A DNA stretch of 64,000 nt, taken from contig JAXLWK010000009.1 in the NCBI GenBank assembly GCA_046328525.1, forward strand, positions 186,001 to 250,000, given 5' to 3'. The number at the start of each line of letters is the position of its first letter. Position 1 is the first letter of the stretch. The notes under the pieces are model-generated. The model ran no database searches and was not told the origin of the DNA. It worked only from the letters and a program-made list of their open reading frames with translations. Shown in pieces: positions 16,173 to 24,442 of this stretch. The translations under genes were made by a program, and so were the position numbers. The DNA comes from JBDHWG01 sp046328525. GTDB taxonomy: Bacteria; Chloroflexota; Anaerolineae; Epilineales; JAHCIE01.

Positions 16173-16958
16173 GTGACTACTCCCGCCACCCCCAACACCA
16201 GCCTCGCCGGCCGCGCCGCCCTCGTCACCGGCGCCGCCCGCGGCATTGGCCGCGCCGCCGCTCTCGCCCTGGCCGAAGCCGGCGCGGACGTCGCCGTCAA
16301 CGACGTCGCCCACCTGGACGAGCTTGAGTCCCTCGCCGCCGCGATCGCCGCGCTGGGGCCGCGCGCCCTCGTCTGCCCGGGCGACGTATCGGATCCGGCG
16401 CAGGTCGCCGCCGCTGTGGCGCAGGCCGCCGCCACGTTCGGCCGCCTCGACATCGCCGTCGCCAACGCGGCGCGCTCGATCCGCAAGCCGTTCATCGAGC
16501 TGACGTGGGACGAGGCGTGGGCGACGTTCTCGGTGACGCTGTTCGGCGTGTGGCACACGTGCCAGGCGGCGGCGCGGCAGATGGTGGCGCAGGGGTGGGG
16601 CGGGCGCATCGTCATCGTCGGGTCGGTGCAGGCCGAGGTGCCGGTCGCCGGCGCGACGGCCTACGGGACCAGCAAGGCGGGCATTACCCACCTGGCCGAG
16701 ATTCTGGCGGTCGAGCTTGCGCCCCACCGCATTGGCGTCAACGTCATCCACCCCGGCTGGACGGACACGCCCGGCGAGCGCGACCACTACTCTGAGGCGG
16801 ACTTGAAACAGGCGGGGCTGGCGCTGCCGTGGCAGCGGCTGGCGCGGCCAGAAGAAATCGGCCTCGTCATCCGCTTTCTAGCGTCCGACGAGGCCGAGTA
16901 CATGACCGGCGCAACGGTGCGGGTGGACGGCGGCTTCGCCCTCCACCCGCCCGTGTGA
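16173..16958 (+). CDS. Short-chain dehydrogenase/reductase
   Basis: A 261-residue classical SDR. The cofactor loop is TGAARGIG (about 19-26), the NAAR stretch sits near residue 92, and the catalytic residues are Ser in VGSVQAE and the Tyr and Lys of AYGTSKAG (about 166-173). The C-terminal GGFAL pattern is typical of FabG-like SDRs. It starts with GTG at 16173, with a weak GAGG upstream but a strong promoter. It converges on the ornithine-cyclodeaminase-like gene with a four-base gap. Substrate unknown. Confidence 0.88.
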   Translation: MTTPATPNTSLAGRAALVTGAARGIGRAAALALAEAGADVAVNDVAHLDELESLAAAIAALGPRALVCPGDVSDPAQVAAAVAQAAATFGRLDIAVANAARSIRKPFIELTWDEAWATFSVTLFGVWHTCQAAARQMVAQGWGGRIVIVGSVQAEVPVAGATAYGTSKAGITHLAEILAVELAPHRIGVNVIHPGWTDTPGERDHYSEADLKQAGLALPWQRLARPEEIGLVIRFLASDEAEYMTGATVRVDGGFALHPPV

Positions 16959-16962
16959 CTGG

Positions 16963-17922
16963 CTACGTGAACGAGAACTCCGTACCGACGCCGCGCTGCC
17001 GCGCCGCCTCGTACGCCCAGCGCAGGAGCGGCGCGTCCCAAGCAAAGACTCCGAACTGGCTGTACAGCAGCGTCTCATCAGGCGTCCGCCGCGCGGGCGT
17101 GCCGCGCAGCACGTCGGCCAGGAAGAGCACGTCGCTGGGGAAACCGCCGTCGCCGCGACGCGGCGGCCACGGCTCCCAGCCGGTCGGCCGCGCCTCCGGT
17201 TGGAAGCGGTCGGGCAGGACGAGGCGGGCGCGTAGGTCCTGCGGCACGATGCCCCACGCGACGCTGGCGACCGTGGCCCCCGGCCGCACCGCCGACGCTT
17301 CGAACAAGGGCCGACCGCCGGCCGACGCCGCGATGATGACGTCCGCCCCTTCAACCGCCTGACTCGCCGCCTCAACCGCCCGCACCGGCAGAGCGTCGGT
17401 CGTCATCTCGCGCGCGAAACGCTCCCGGTTCGCCGGCGTGCGGCTGTGAACGCGCACCTCGGTCAGATCGGGCATCGCCACGCGCAGGGCGCGCAGGAAA
17501 ATCTCCGCCTCTTTGCCGCTGCCGAGCATCGCCGCCACGCGCGCGTCCTGCGGCGCGAGGGCCGCCGTGGCGACGGCGGCGACGCCAGAGGTGCGCCAGG
17601 ACCCCAGGTCGTGCAGATCTATGACGGCGGCGACGCGCCCCTGCGGGTCGAACAGCAGGCCGAGGGAGTCGCCGGTCGGGGCGGTCGGGCCAACCGGCGG
17701 GGGGAAGAGTCGGATGCTAGTGCCGGCTGGCGCCGCCAGGAGGTTGACGTGGACGCGGGCCTCGGCGGACGTGCCGAGCGGGTAGGCGAGCCACGACTGG
17801 TGCTCGTCCGGCTCCTGAACGGAGCCGCGCAGCGCCTCGCGGATGACGTCGAAGCTGGCGCGGATCGAGTCAGGCTCGGTCAACAGCGGCGCGAGGTCGG
17901 ATCGAGTCAACAGCAGGGTCAT
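16963..17922 (-). CDS. Ornithine cyclodeaminase/mu-crystallin family protein
   Basis: A 319-residue NAD(P)-binding protein of the OCD/mu-crystallin family, whose members act on amino or imino acids. Seen are the substrate-side segment SWRTSGVAAVATAAL (about 108-122), the Rossmann loop MLGSGKEAEIFLRAL (about 132-146) and HSRTPANRERFA, where the Arg after the second strand suggests NADP. It also has EGADVIIAASAG. Full length for the family. It lies 54 bases after the mutarotase-like gene's stop in the same direction. Exact substrate unknown. Confidence 0.82.
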   Translation of the reverse strand: MTLLLTRSDLAPLLTEPDSIRASFDVIREALRGSVQEPDEHQSWLAYPLGTSAEARVHVNLLAAPAGTSIRLFPPPVGPTAPTGDSLGLLFDPQGRVAAVIDLHDLGSWRTSGVAAVATAALAPQDARVAAMLGSGKEAEIFLRALRVAMPDLTEVRVHSRTPANRERFAREMTTDALPVRAVEAASQAVEGADVIIAASAGGRPLFEASAVRPGATVASVAWGIVPQDLRARLVLPDRFQPEARPTGWEPWPPRRGDGGFPSDVLFLADVLRGTPARRTPDETLLYSQFGVFAWDAPLLRWAYEAARQRGVGTEFSFT

Positions 17923-17976
17923 GAGTGTCCTTTCGGTGATGGGGCAAGCATGCGACTCAATAGGCTGCCGAAAAGC

Positions 17977-18873
17977 TTACCCAGAAATGGCCTCCGCGAC
18001 GAACTGGCGCACGTCGTCGGCGCTCGTGATGGGCGGCAGGCCGACGCGCACGTCCCAGATCTCCTGGTGGTAGGCGCTCTGCCCTGGCTCCAGGCGCACC
18101 AGCGGCCCCAGCGTCTCCAACTCGACGAACTGATCGTTGCAGTAGACTTCGTTGTTGCAGCCAAAGTCGGCGTGTTCGCGCTCCGGCTGCGGCGTGAAGT
18201 GCTTGACGAACAGCAGGCTGTCAATGGCGTAGGCCGCCCAGCCGCGCCGGTTCATGTAGCCAATCTTGAACGGCGGTAGCTCGGCCTGCGCCTGGATCAC
18301 GAGCATCTGATCGTCAGGGCTGAAGCGCGGGTCGGCCAGGCGCGTGTAGGGCCACAGCACGAGCTGGCGATTCGGCAAGAGGCCGACGCCGTCCAGCGGC
18401 CCCATCGTCTGGGGCAGCGCGACCCAGCCGCCGAGGCGCAACTGGGTGATGGCCCACGGCGCTAACTCGACGGGCCAGGGGCCGTCGTTGGTCAGCGTGT
18501 GGTTGAGGGTGAGCGAGGGCGCGTCCGGCGTCAGGCGCAGCTCGATGGTCTTGCGGATGCCTGTGGACACTTCGGCCGGCTGGAGCAGCCGCACGCCGTG
18601 GGCCAGGTCCTCGACGCGGAACCCGACGTGGTCGGGGATGTACGTGCGCGGCATCGCTTCCGGCGAGTGCCACAAACGGTGGCCGCCGCGGAAGAAGTAG
18701 TCGCCGTGGGGAGTGCCGGCTTTCATCTCAGGCATCTCCGCCAGCAAATTCTGCTCCGAGCCGCCGACGAAGAGGCGCACAATGCGCGGGCCGTCCTGGG
18801 TCAGAAACTCGACGCGCAGCTTGCCATTGTCGAGGGCTCGGGTGGGTAGACCGTGAAAATCGCTTGTCGTCAT
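17977..18873 (-). CDS. DUF4380-like, aldose-epimerase-fold protein
   Basis: A 298-residue protein resembling DUF4380 and galactose-mutarotase-like sandwich proteins: GGHRLWHSPEAMPRTY near 65-80, WAITQLRLGG near 143-152 and a C-terminal DIWDVRV-like end. Its ATG overlaps the xylulokinase stop (ATGA), so it is translated with the kinase. A role in anomer interconversion or binding of the pentose handled by the kinase is inferred from this coupling; no catalytic residues can be assigned with confidence. Confidence 0.7.
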   Translation of the reverse strand: MTTSDFHGLPTRALDNGKLRVEFLTQDGPRIVRLFVGGSEQNLLAEMPEMKAGTPHGDYFFRGGHRLWHSPEAMPRTYIPDHVGFRVEDLAHGVRLLQPAEVSTGIRKTIELRLTPDAPSLTLNHTLTNDGPWPVELAPWAITQLRLGGWVALPQTMGPLDGVGLLPNRQLVLWPYTRLADPRFSPDDQMLVIQAQAELPPFKIGYMNRRGWAAYAIDSLLFVKHFTPQPEREHADFGCNNEVYCNDQFVELETLGPLVRLEPGQSAYHQEIWDVRVGLPPITSADDVRQFVAEAISG

Positions 18874-20363
18874 GCTGCAACTCCCTGAAATGTAGGTTTA
18901 AGAGCCGTATAGAGGCCATGATAGAGGGGATACTGCGCCTCATACACGGGCGCCTGGTCCGGGTCTGGCGCGTCCTCGCCGATGACCAGAACCGTCCGCG
19001 CGGCCGCCGTCGCCGCGTCCGGCCAGACCCCCGCGCCGACGCCGGCCAGGAGCGCCGCGCCCAGGGCCGTCCCCTCGGTCGTATTCACAGTAGCAAGGGG
19101 AGTGCCCAGGACGCTGGCGAGGATTTGCCGCCACACGGCGCTGCGCGCGCCGCCCCCCGACACGCGCACACTCTCGATGGGCGGCAGGCCGGCGCCGGCC
19201 ATAAGCCCGAAGCCGTCCTTCAGCCCGAACGCCACGCCTTCCAGAACGGCGCGCGTCAGATGGCCGCGCCCGTGGCGTACAGTCAGCCCCACCCACGCGC
19301 CCCGCGCCAGCGGGTCAGGGTAGGGCATACGCTCGCCGGTGAGGTACGGCAGGAAGAGCAGGCCCTCGGCGCCGGCCGGCGCGGCAGCGGCTTCGCCGAC
19401 CAGCGCGTCGAAGCTCATGTCCGGCGCGACGGTGTCGTGGTGCCACTGGAGACTACCGGCCGCCGACAGCATCACGCCCATGAGGTGCCACATGCCGGGC
19501 ACGGCGTGGCAGAAGGCGTGCAGCCGTCCCTGCGCCTCGACGCGGTACTCTTGCGAGGCGGCAAACACGACACCGGATGTGCCCAGGGTGATGGAGACCA
19601 GGCCCTCGCGGACGATGCCGTTCCCGACCGCCGCCGCCGCCTGGTCGCCGGCCCCACCGACGATGGGTGTGCCAGGCGCGAGGCCCGTCGCCTGCGCCGC
19701 CGCCGCGCTCACGTGGCTGCTGACGACCGGCGACTCCGTCACCTCCGGCAGCCAGGCGCGGGGGATGTCGAGCGCTCCCAGCACCTCGTCTGACCAGCGC
19801 CGCTCACGCACGTTGAGCAACGATGTGCCGGAGGCGTCGGAGACATCGCTGAAGAACTCGCCGCTGAGGCAGAAGCGCACGTAGTCTTTCGGCAGCAGAA
19901 CGTGGGCGACGCGGGCGTAGTTCTGCGGCTCATTCTCGCGTGTCCAGACGATTTTGGGCGCGGTGAAGCCGGTCAACACCGGGTTGCCGGTGATCTCAAG
20001 CACGCGCTCCGCCCCGACCGTAGCCGTGATCTCGTCGCACTGACGCGCGGTGCGCTGGTCGTTCCACAGGATGCACGGCCGGATGACACGGTTCTGCGCG
20101 TCTAGCAGCACCATGCCGTGCATCTGCCCCGTCAGACCGACGGCCGCCACGTCCGCGCCGCGAACGCCGGCCTGCGCCAGAACGTCGCGGATGCTCTTGA
20201 CCGTCGCGTCCCAGAATAACGCGGGGCTTTGCTCCGTCCAGCCGGGGCGCGGCGTCTCGAAGCCGTAGCCCGCCGAAGCGACGGCCACGACAGCGCCGTC
20301 GGTATCTATGAGCAGCGCCTTCGTCGCCGTGGTAGAGGTGTCTATGCCAAGTAAGTAGTCCAT
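18870..20363 (-). CDS. xylB: Xylulokinase
   Basis: A 497-residue FGGY-family sugar kinase. The N-terminal GIDTSTTATKALLID is the phosphate-binding loop, AVGLTGQMHGMVLLD (about 75-89) is characteristic of xylulokinases, the catalytic Asp is in GGAGDQAAAAVG and the C-terminal ATP site includes VSGGGARSAVW. It phosphorylates D-xylulose to feed the pentose phosphate pathway. Xylose isomerase is not in the window. A palindrome lies upstream as a possible operator, and the mutarotase-like gene is translationally coupled downstream. Confidence 0.92.
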   Translation of the reverse strand: MDYLLGIDTSTTATKALLIDTDGAVVAVASAGYGFETPRPGWTEQSPALFWDATVKSIRDVLAQAGVRGADVAAVGLTGQMHGMVLLDAQNRVIRPCILWNDQRTARQCDEITATVGAERVLEITGNPVLTGFTAPKIVWTRENEPQNYARVAHVLLPKDYVRFCLSGEFFSDVSDASGTSLLNVRERRWSDEVLGALDIPRAWLPEVTESPVVSSHVSAAAAQATGLAPGTPIVGGAGDQAAAAVGNGIVREGLVSITLGTSGVVFAASQEYRVEAQGRLHAFCHAVPGMWHLMGVMLSAAGSLQWHHDTVAPDMSFDALVGEAAAAPAGAEGLLFLPYLTGERMPYPDPLARGAWVGLTVRHGRGHLTRAVLEGVAFGLKDGFGLMAGAGLPPIESVRVSGGGARSAVWRQILASVLGTPLATVNTTEGTALGAALLAGVGAGVWPDAATAAARTVLVIGEDAPDPDQAPVYEAQYPLYHGLYTALKPTFQGVAA

Positions 20364-20395
20364 GCCCGTCTCCTGGAGTGCGCCAAATAGAGTAT

Positions 20396-20417
20396 CGCGG
20401 GTGATGATACACCCGCG
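20396..20417 (-). promoter_or_regulatory. Palindromic operator candidate upstream of xylB
   Basis: CGCGGGTG (20396-20403) and CACCCGCG (20410-20417) are exact complements around ATGATA, 33 bases upstream of xylB. The size and spacing fit a dimeric repressor site. Confidence 0.4.
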
Positions 20418-20516
20418 GCGGGCATACGTCCATCCTGAAAGGCCGAGCGCCTGGGGCCGGCAATTGTGCCGACCCTCAGGCGCTCGCAGGGTGGTGGGTG
20501 GCGGATCGTTCAGTAA

Positions 20517-20681
20517 TCAGGCTTCGGCGGGCGCGGACGCGCGGGTCTTCAGCAGCAGCAGACCGACGACAGCGGCGTCGAACAGCATGGCGAGCATGGC
20601 GTTCAGATGGTTGAGGCCGCCCCACCACGCCATCAGCATGATGGACGAGACGGTGGCCGAGGCCAGCAGCCAGGCGACTCC
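20517..20681 (-). pseudogene. 3' remnant of a small membrane-protein gene
   Basis: A minus-strand frame reads AWLLASATVSSIMLMAWW, then NAMLAMLFDAAVVGLLLLK and ends APAEA before TGA at 20517. It encodes two hydrophobic helices in a codon style like the neighbours, but an in-frame stop lies directly upstream and there is no ribosome site. It looks like the surviving C-terminus of a membrane protein. The rest of the 20364-20905 gap holds an operator candidate, this remnant and a structured leader. Confidence 0.4.
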
Positions 20682-20822
20682 TCAGATTATCGTTCAGACG
20701 GACAGGTGAGACCATTCTACCGCTGTTTTCGCCGCGTGACGTAAAAACCCCGTAACCGCCTGTGGGGCTTTCGCCACGCGTGAAACTTTTCGCCTGCCTT
20801 CGTCGTGGTAGTACGTAGAAAC

Positions 20823-20874
20823 CCGACCTGCCGCCGGGCACAGGCTTTGCTTGTCTGCCCGTGGCCCAGGTCGG
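20823..20874 (+). promoter_or_regulatory. Structured 5' leader hairpin before the C39 peptidase gene
   Basis: Outer arms CCGACCTG (20823-20830) and CAGGTCGG (20867-20874) enclose inner arms CGGGCA (20835-20840) and TGCCCG (20856-20861) with a 15-base loop. It ends 31 bases before the start codon. It does not match any riboswitch class I can identify. Confidence 0.45.
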
Positions 20875-20905
20875 CTGAGTTGTTTGACGCCTAGAAAGGA
20901 AGACT

Positions 20906-22021
20906 ATGAGACGAGCACACGCAGTACGCCTGCTGGGCGTTGTGGTGGGCCTTCTGGTATTGGCGCTGGCGGTCCTGCCGACGTGGGCGAACCCCGCCGA
21001 CGACGACAGCATGCCGAAGGGCATCACGCCCAGGCCCGCGCCGGCGGCCTACTCCCTCGGTCAGCTTAAGCATAGTGTTCAGACCCTCAACAACTGCGGC
21101 CCGGCGTCCGTCGTGGCCGTGTTGGACTATTACGGCTTCGATATCTCCCAGGGTGAAGCGCGCCAGGTGCTGCGCCCCTACGCCGATAGCCGCGGCATGG
21201 GCTGGCAGGTGATTGCGCCATATGTTGCCAAGTTCGGGCTAGAGACGAAGCCGCGCATCAACGGCAACGACGACATCGTTAAGGCCCTCGTGGCGAACGA
21301 CATCCCCGTCATCGTGCTCCAGAACGTGAGCGAGAGCTACCGCGTCGGCCACTACCGTGTCGTCCAGGGTTACGACGACCGCGCTGGCGTGTTCTACGTG
21401 GACGACTCGCTGCTCGGCTCTAACCTCGCCATTCCCTACGCGAGCTTCGACGCCCGATGGGATAGCCTGACTTACAGTTGGAACCGCTACATCCCGATCT
21501 ATCGCCCGGACCAGGCGCCCCTTGTGGCCGCCATCCTCGGCCCCGACTTTACCGATGTCGGCATGTATAGCCGCGTCCTGCCAGAGCTACAGGCCGCCGT
21601 CAAGGACAACCCCAGCGACCGCATGGCATGGAGCCGGCTGGTCGAGGCGCTGGCCGGGGCAGAGCGCTACCAGGAGGCGCTGACGGCGCTCGACAATTCC
21701 CCGACCATGGCGCGCGGCTTCGGCGGCTTCGGCGACCGGGGCTTCAGCGCTGCGCCCAACTCCTCGCTGCGCCTCAAGCTCCTCAATAAGGTGGGACGCT
21801 ACCAGGAAGCGCTCGACGGCGCGGAAGCGGCGCTGGCGCGGAGCAGCGGCGGGGGGCAGGGCTTTGGCGGCTCCGGCACGGCCAGCCTCTGGCTGCAGAA
21901 GGCCGAGGCGCTGCGCGGCCTGGGGCAGACCGACGATGCGCGCGCCGCGTACCAGCAAGCCCTCAAGCTCGACAAGTCCCTGGTCGAAGCATCCGAACGC
22001 CTCGCCTCGCTCGACAGGTAG
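20906..22021 (+). CDS. Exported C39-like cysteine peptidase with TPR-like repeats
   Basis: A 371-residue protein with a signal peptide (1-28, ending TWA). The peptidase-like domain has the Cys in LNNCGPASVVAVLDYYG (about 61-77) and the His in GHYRVVQGYDD (about 145-155), matching C39-like/papain-fold enzymes. A helical-repeat C-terminus includes AWSRLVEALAGAERYQEAL, a Gly/Phe-rich spacer and two further TPR-like units up to residue 371. AAAGGAAG precedes the ATG. Target unknown; the domain could process or bind secreted peptides. Confidence 0.8.
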   Translation: MRRAHAVRLLGVVVGLLVLALAVLPTWANPADDDSMPKGITPRPAPAAYSLGQLKHSVQTLNNCGPASVVAVLDYYGFDISQGEARQVLRPYADSRGMGWQVIAPYVAKFGLETKPRINGNDDIVKALVANDIPVIVLQNVSESYRVGHYRVVQGYDDRAGVFYVDDSLLGSNLAIPYASFDARWDSLTYSWNRYIPIYRPDQAPLVAAILGPDFTDVGMYSRVLPELQAAVKDNPSDRMAWSRLVEALAGAERYQEALTALDNSPTMARGFGGFGDRGFSAAPNSSLRLKLLNKVGRYQEALDGAEAALARSSGGGQGFGGSGTASLWLQKAEALRGLGQTDDARAAYQQALKLDKSLVEASERLASLDR

Positions 22022-22058
22022 TGGACACCAACGATCACAGACTCACAGGAGATTGGCT

Positions 22059-22862
22059 TTGAGCGACGGACAGGCGGCAACACCAGGACGGTCGTGGGGT
22101 TGTCTCATCAGTGGATTGGTAGGCCTGGTGATTGGCGGATTGATTGTGTTGATCGGAACCGTGTTCGTGGGGATGCCCCTGGCCCTCGGCCACCGCAACG
22201 ACCTGCCGCTCGAGCGGCTGTACGGTGACGTGGCGGTCAGTATCGCGTCGCGGTCGGCGGCGGATTTGCAGAATCCCGTGGCGTCCAACCCGCGGGCGCT
22301 GGAGACGGGCCGCAACGCCTACACCGGCTCGTGCGCGGTGTGTCACGGCGCGAACGGCGACGGCAAGGGGACCTTCGGCGCCGGCCTCTATCCACCCGCG
22401 TCAGACCTCCGCGCCCACGACACGCAGGAGAAGACCGACGGCCAGCTATTCTGGATCATCAAGAACGGCCTGAGCTTCGCCGGCATGCCCGGCTTCGGCG
22501 ACAAGTACGACGACCAGACGATATGGGCGATGGTAGCGTATACGCGCGCGCTTGGCGGTGGAAATGCCCCGCCCGCGGCCCAGGTCCCGCCGCCGACGAC
22601 GGAGCAGCTCGCCGTCGCTAACCCGGCCGGCGACACCGTGGGACGCGGGGCAGCGGTCTACTTCGGCCAGGGCTGCTATCTGTGCCACGGCGCTATAGGT
22701 AACGCACCGGGCAACCTGGCGCTGCGCAACAGCCGCGAGGCGCAGGATGCCGTGCGGCAGGGCCGCCGCGGCATGCCCCACTACGGCCAGGACTACATCA
22801 CCGACGCCCAGCTCAACGACGTGGTCGCCTACATCAACACCTTCGCCGGCCAGCGCCGGTAG
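22059..22862 (+). CDS. Membrane-anchored diheme cytochrome c
   Basis: A 267-residue protein with an N-terminal membrane anchor (about 15-40) and two cytochrome c domains. Haem sites are C92-A-V-C-H96 and C206-Y-L-C-H210, with likely axial methionines in GMPGFGD (about 142-148) and GMPHYG. It starts with TTG at 22059, placed seven bases after AGGAG; no ATG or GTG fits better. A perfect terminator follows at 22913. It is probably an extracytoplasmic electron carrier. Its reductase or oxidase partner is not in the window. Confidence 0.85.
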   Translation: MSDGQAATPGRSWGCLISGLVGLVIGGLIVLIGTVFVGMPLALGHRNDLPLERLYGDVAVSIASRSAADLQNPVASNPRALETGRNAYTGSCAVCHGANGDGKGTFGAGLYPPASDLRAHDTQEKTDGQLFWIIKNGLSFAGMPGFGDKYDDQTIWAMVAYTRALGGGNAPPAAQVPPPTTEQLAVANPAGDTVGRGAAVYFGQGCYLCHGAIGNAPGNLALRNSREAQDAVRQGRRGMPHYGQDYITDAQLNDVVAYINTFAGQRR

Positions 22863-22912
22863 TCGTCTGTCAAAGTTGAGTTGAGCGTTATGTAGTGACG
22901 ACTTCAGTTGGA

Positions 22913-22944
22913 AGCCCTGCCGCAAGCTCACGGCAGGGCTTTTC
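22913..22944 (+). terminator. Rho-independent terminator after the cytochrome gene
   Basis: AGCCCTGCCG (22913-22922) pairs with CGGCAGGGCT (22931-22940), followed by TTTCC. A half-copy of the CGACTTCAG repeat (about 22891-22910) lies just upstream. Confidence 0.85.
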
Positions 22945-23060
22945 CTGTTGCGAACACCGCGAAAGGCATGAACAGGAGCGCTGCGATGTTCATTTGCGCG
23001 ATAGACAATCACCCGAATTGCCGATGACCAGCGAGGCGGATTCACGTATTATTTGATAGG

Positions 23061-23165
23061 GGGCGGGTTTCAAACCCGCCCTTACCACCAAACCCGCCCT
23101 TACCACCAAACTCGTCCCTACCACCAAACCCGCCCTTACCACCAAACTCGTCCCTACCACCAAAC
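23061..23165. repeat. Palindrome followed by five 18-bp tandem units
   Basis: GGGCGGGTTT-C-AAACCCGCCC (23061-23081) runs into tandem 18-mers (23071-23160) of two versions, CAAACCCGCCCTTACCAC (A) and CAAACTCGTCCCTACCAC (B), in the order A-A-B-A-B, with a truncated sixth. It lies just upstream of the NTF2-GNAT gene. The rest of the 22863-23186 gap shows nothing else. Confidence 0.85.
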
Positions 23166-23186
23166 AGACACGAAGGACAACTCTCC

Positions 23187-24425
23187 ATGCTAGAGAAAAC
23201 CGAAACGAGCATCGCCCAGGCGTTTGTCGCAGCCGTTGTGGACCGAGCCAGGCTGGAGCAGGTGGTCACGCAAGATGTCGGGATGCGCGTCTACGGCGCA
23301 GAGGAAAACGCCGTGATGCGGCCACTCGACCGTGTCCGCGCCTATCTCGAAGCCGCGTGGCCTACCGAGCCGAATCTGCGGGCCGAGGTCCTGAGCAGCC
23401 CCAGCGCCGGCGACCTGCTAAGCGCCGAGTTCCGCGTCCAGTACCACCGCGCGGGGCGCTACGTCGAGGAGAATTGCGCCGCCTTCCTGCGGCTGCGAGA
23501 CGGCCGCGTCCACACGATTGACCTCTATCGCACCGCTCTCTGGCCGAGCGCGCACCGCGGCGAGTGGATCGCGCCGGCGACGCTGACGGACGACGAGATC
23601 GCGCACCTGTTTGAGGAGGCGTTCTATAGCTGGGACCCGCGCGACCGCATCAGCCCCAACGCCAGCTTTCGGGGCAACCTTCACGGCGGCTACGGCGGCT
23701 CCTACGACCCGCACCCCGGCAGCAACTGGGTCGGCGGGTTCCACTGGCCGGCCGAGGTCGCCGACGAAAAGATCGCGGCCATGATCGAGCATTTTCGGTC
23801 GCATGGCGCCGGCTTCACATGGTTCGTCGCCCCGTTCGACGAGCCGCAAGACCTGGCGGAGCGCCTGGAGCGGCATGGGCTGCTGTTGGCCGGCGACCAG
23901 ATCGCCATGGCCCGCGTGGGGCTAACGCCCGACGACATCCCCACCAACCCGGCTGTCGCGCTAGAGGTCGTTGACGGCAGCTCGGAGGACGCCCTGGAAG
24001 CCGTGTTGCAGATCACGGCGCAGGGCTTCAACTGGACCGACGAGCAGGTTGCCCACCGCCGCCCGGACTTCTACGAGCGCTTCCGCGACCCGAAGGAGAC
24101 GCAGCGCCGCACGGTCTACCTGGCCCGCCTGAGTGGGCGTCCCGTCGGTCAGGCCCAGGTCATCTACCAGCCCGGCATCGCCTATCTGGGCGGCGCGTCC
24201 ACCCTACCGGGGGCGCGCAACCAGCGCGTGTACTCGACGCTCCTGGCGCAGCGGCTCCAGGATGCCCACGCGCGGGGCTATCACATCGCCGCCATCCACG
24301 CCGAGCCAATGAGCCGCCGCGTCGTCGAGAAGTACCGCTTCAAGTCCTACGGCCGCTACCTGATGTACGGGTGGATGCCCGAACCCGACGCCGAGGTCAT
24401 TCGCAGCCTGGTGCCGCAGGATTGA
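23187..24425 (+). CDS. SnoaL/NTF2-like domain fused to a GNAT acetyltransferase
   Basis: A 412-residue protein. Residues 1-125 resemble an NTF2/SnoaL fold (AFVAAVVDRARLEQVVTQDV to HTIDLYRTALWP), normally a small-ligand pocket. After a linker the C-terminal half has GNAT features: TVYLARLSGRPVGQAQVIYQ (about 308-327), LPGARNQRVYSTLL in place of the acetyl-CoA loop and a final KYRFKSYGRYLMY. The acetyl-CoA loop lacks the usual R-x-x-G-x-G, so catalysis is not certain. It is followed closely by the MFS gene. The pairing suggests modification and export of a toxic compound, which is inference. Confidence 0.7.
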   Translation: MLEKTETSIAQAFVAAVVDRARLEQVVTQDVGMRVYGAEENAVMRPLDRVRAYLEAAWPTEPNLRAEVLSSPSAGDLLSAEFRVQYHRAGRYVEENCAAFLRLRDGRVHTIDLYRTALWPSAHRGEWIAPATLTDDEIAHLFEEAFYSWDPRDRISPNASFRGNLHGGYGGSYDPHPGSNWVGGFHWPAEVADEKIAAMIEHFRSHGAGFTWFVAPFDEPQDLAERLERHGLLLAGDQIAMARVGLTPDDIPTNPAVALEVVDGSSEDALEAVLQITAQGFNWTDEQVAHRRPDFYERFRDPKETQRRTVYLARLSGRPVGQAQVIYQPGIAYLGGASTLPGARNQRVYSTLLAQRLQDAHARGYHIAAIHAEPMSRRVVEKYRFKSYGRYLMYGWMPEPDAEVIRSLVPQD

Positions 24426-24442
24426 TGCGACAGGATTCGCTC

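Noticed and set aside
20823..20874. Cyclic-di-GMP or other known riboswitch in the C39 leader
   Set aside because: Could not find the conserved core bases of any class I know; kept only as an unnamed structured leader.
23071..23160. Tandem 18-mers as a CRISPR-like array
   Set aside because: Units are contiguous with no unique spacers and there are no cas genes.
23042..23269. Minus-strand frame coding FGGKGG/FGGRDE repeats
   Set aside because: It is produced by the 18-bp tandem array and overlaps the start of a well-supported gene; no ribosome site.
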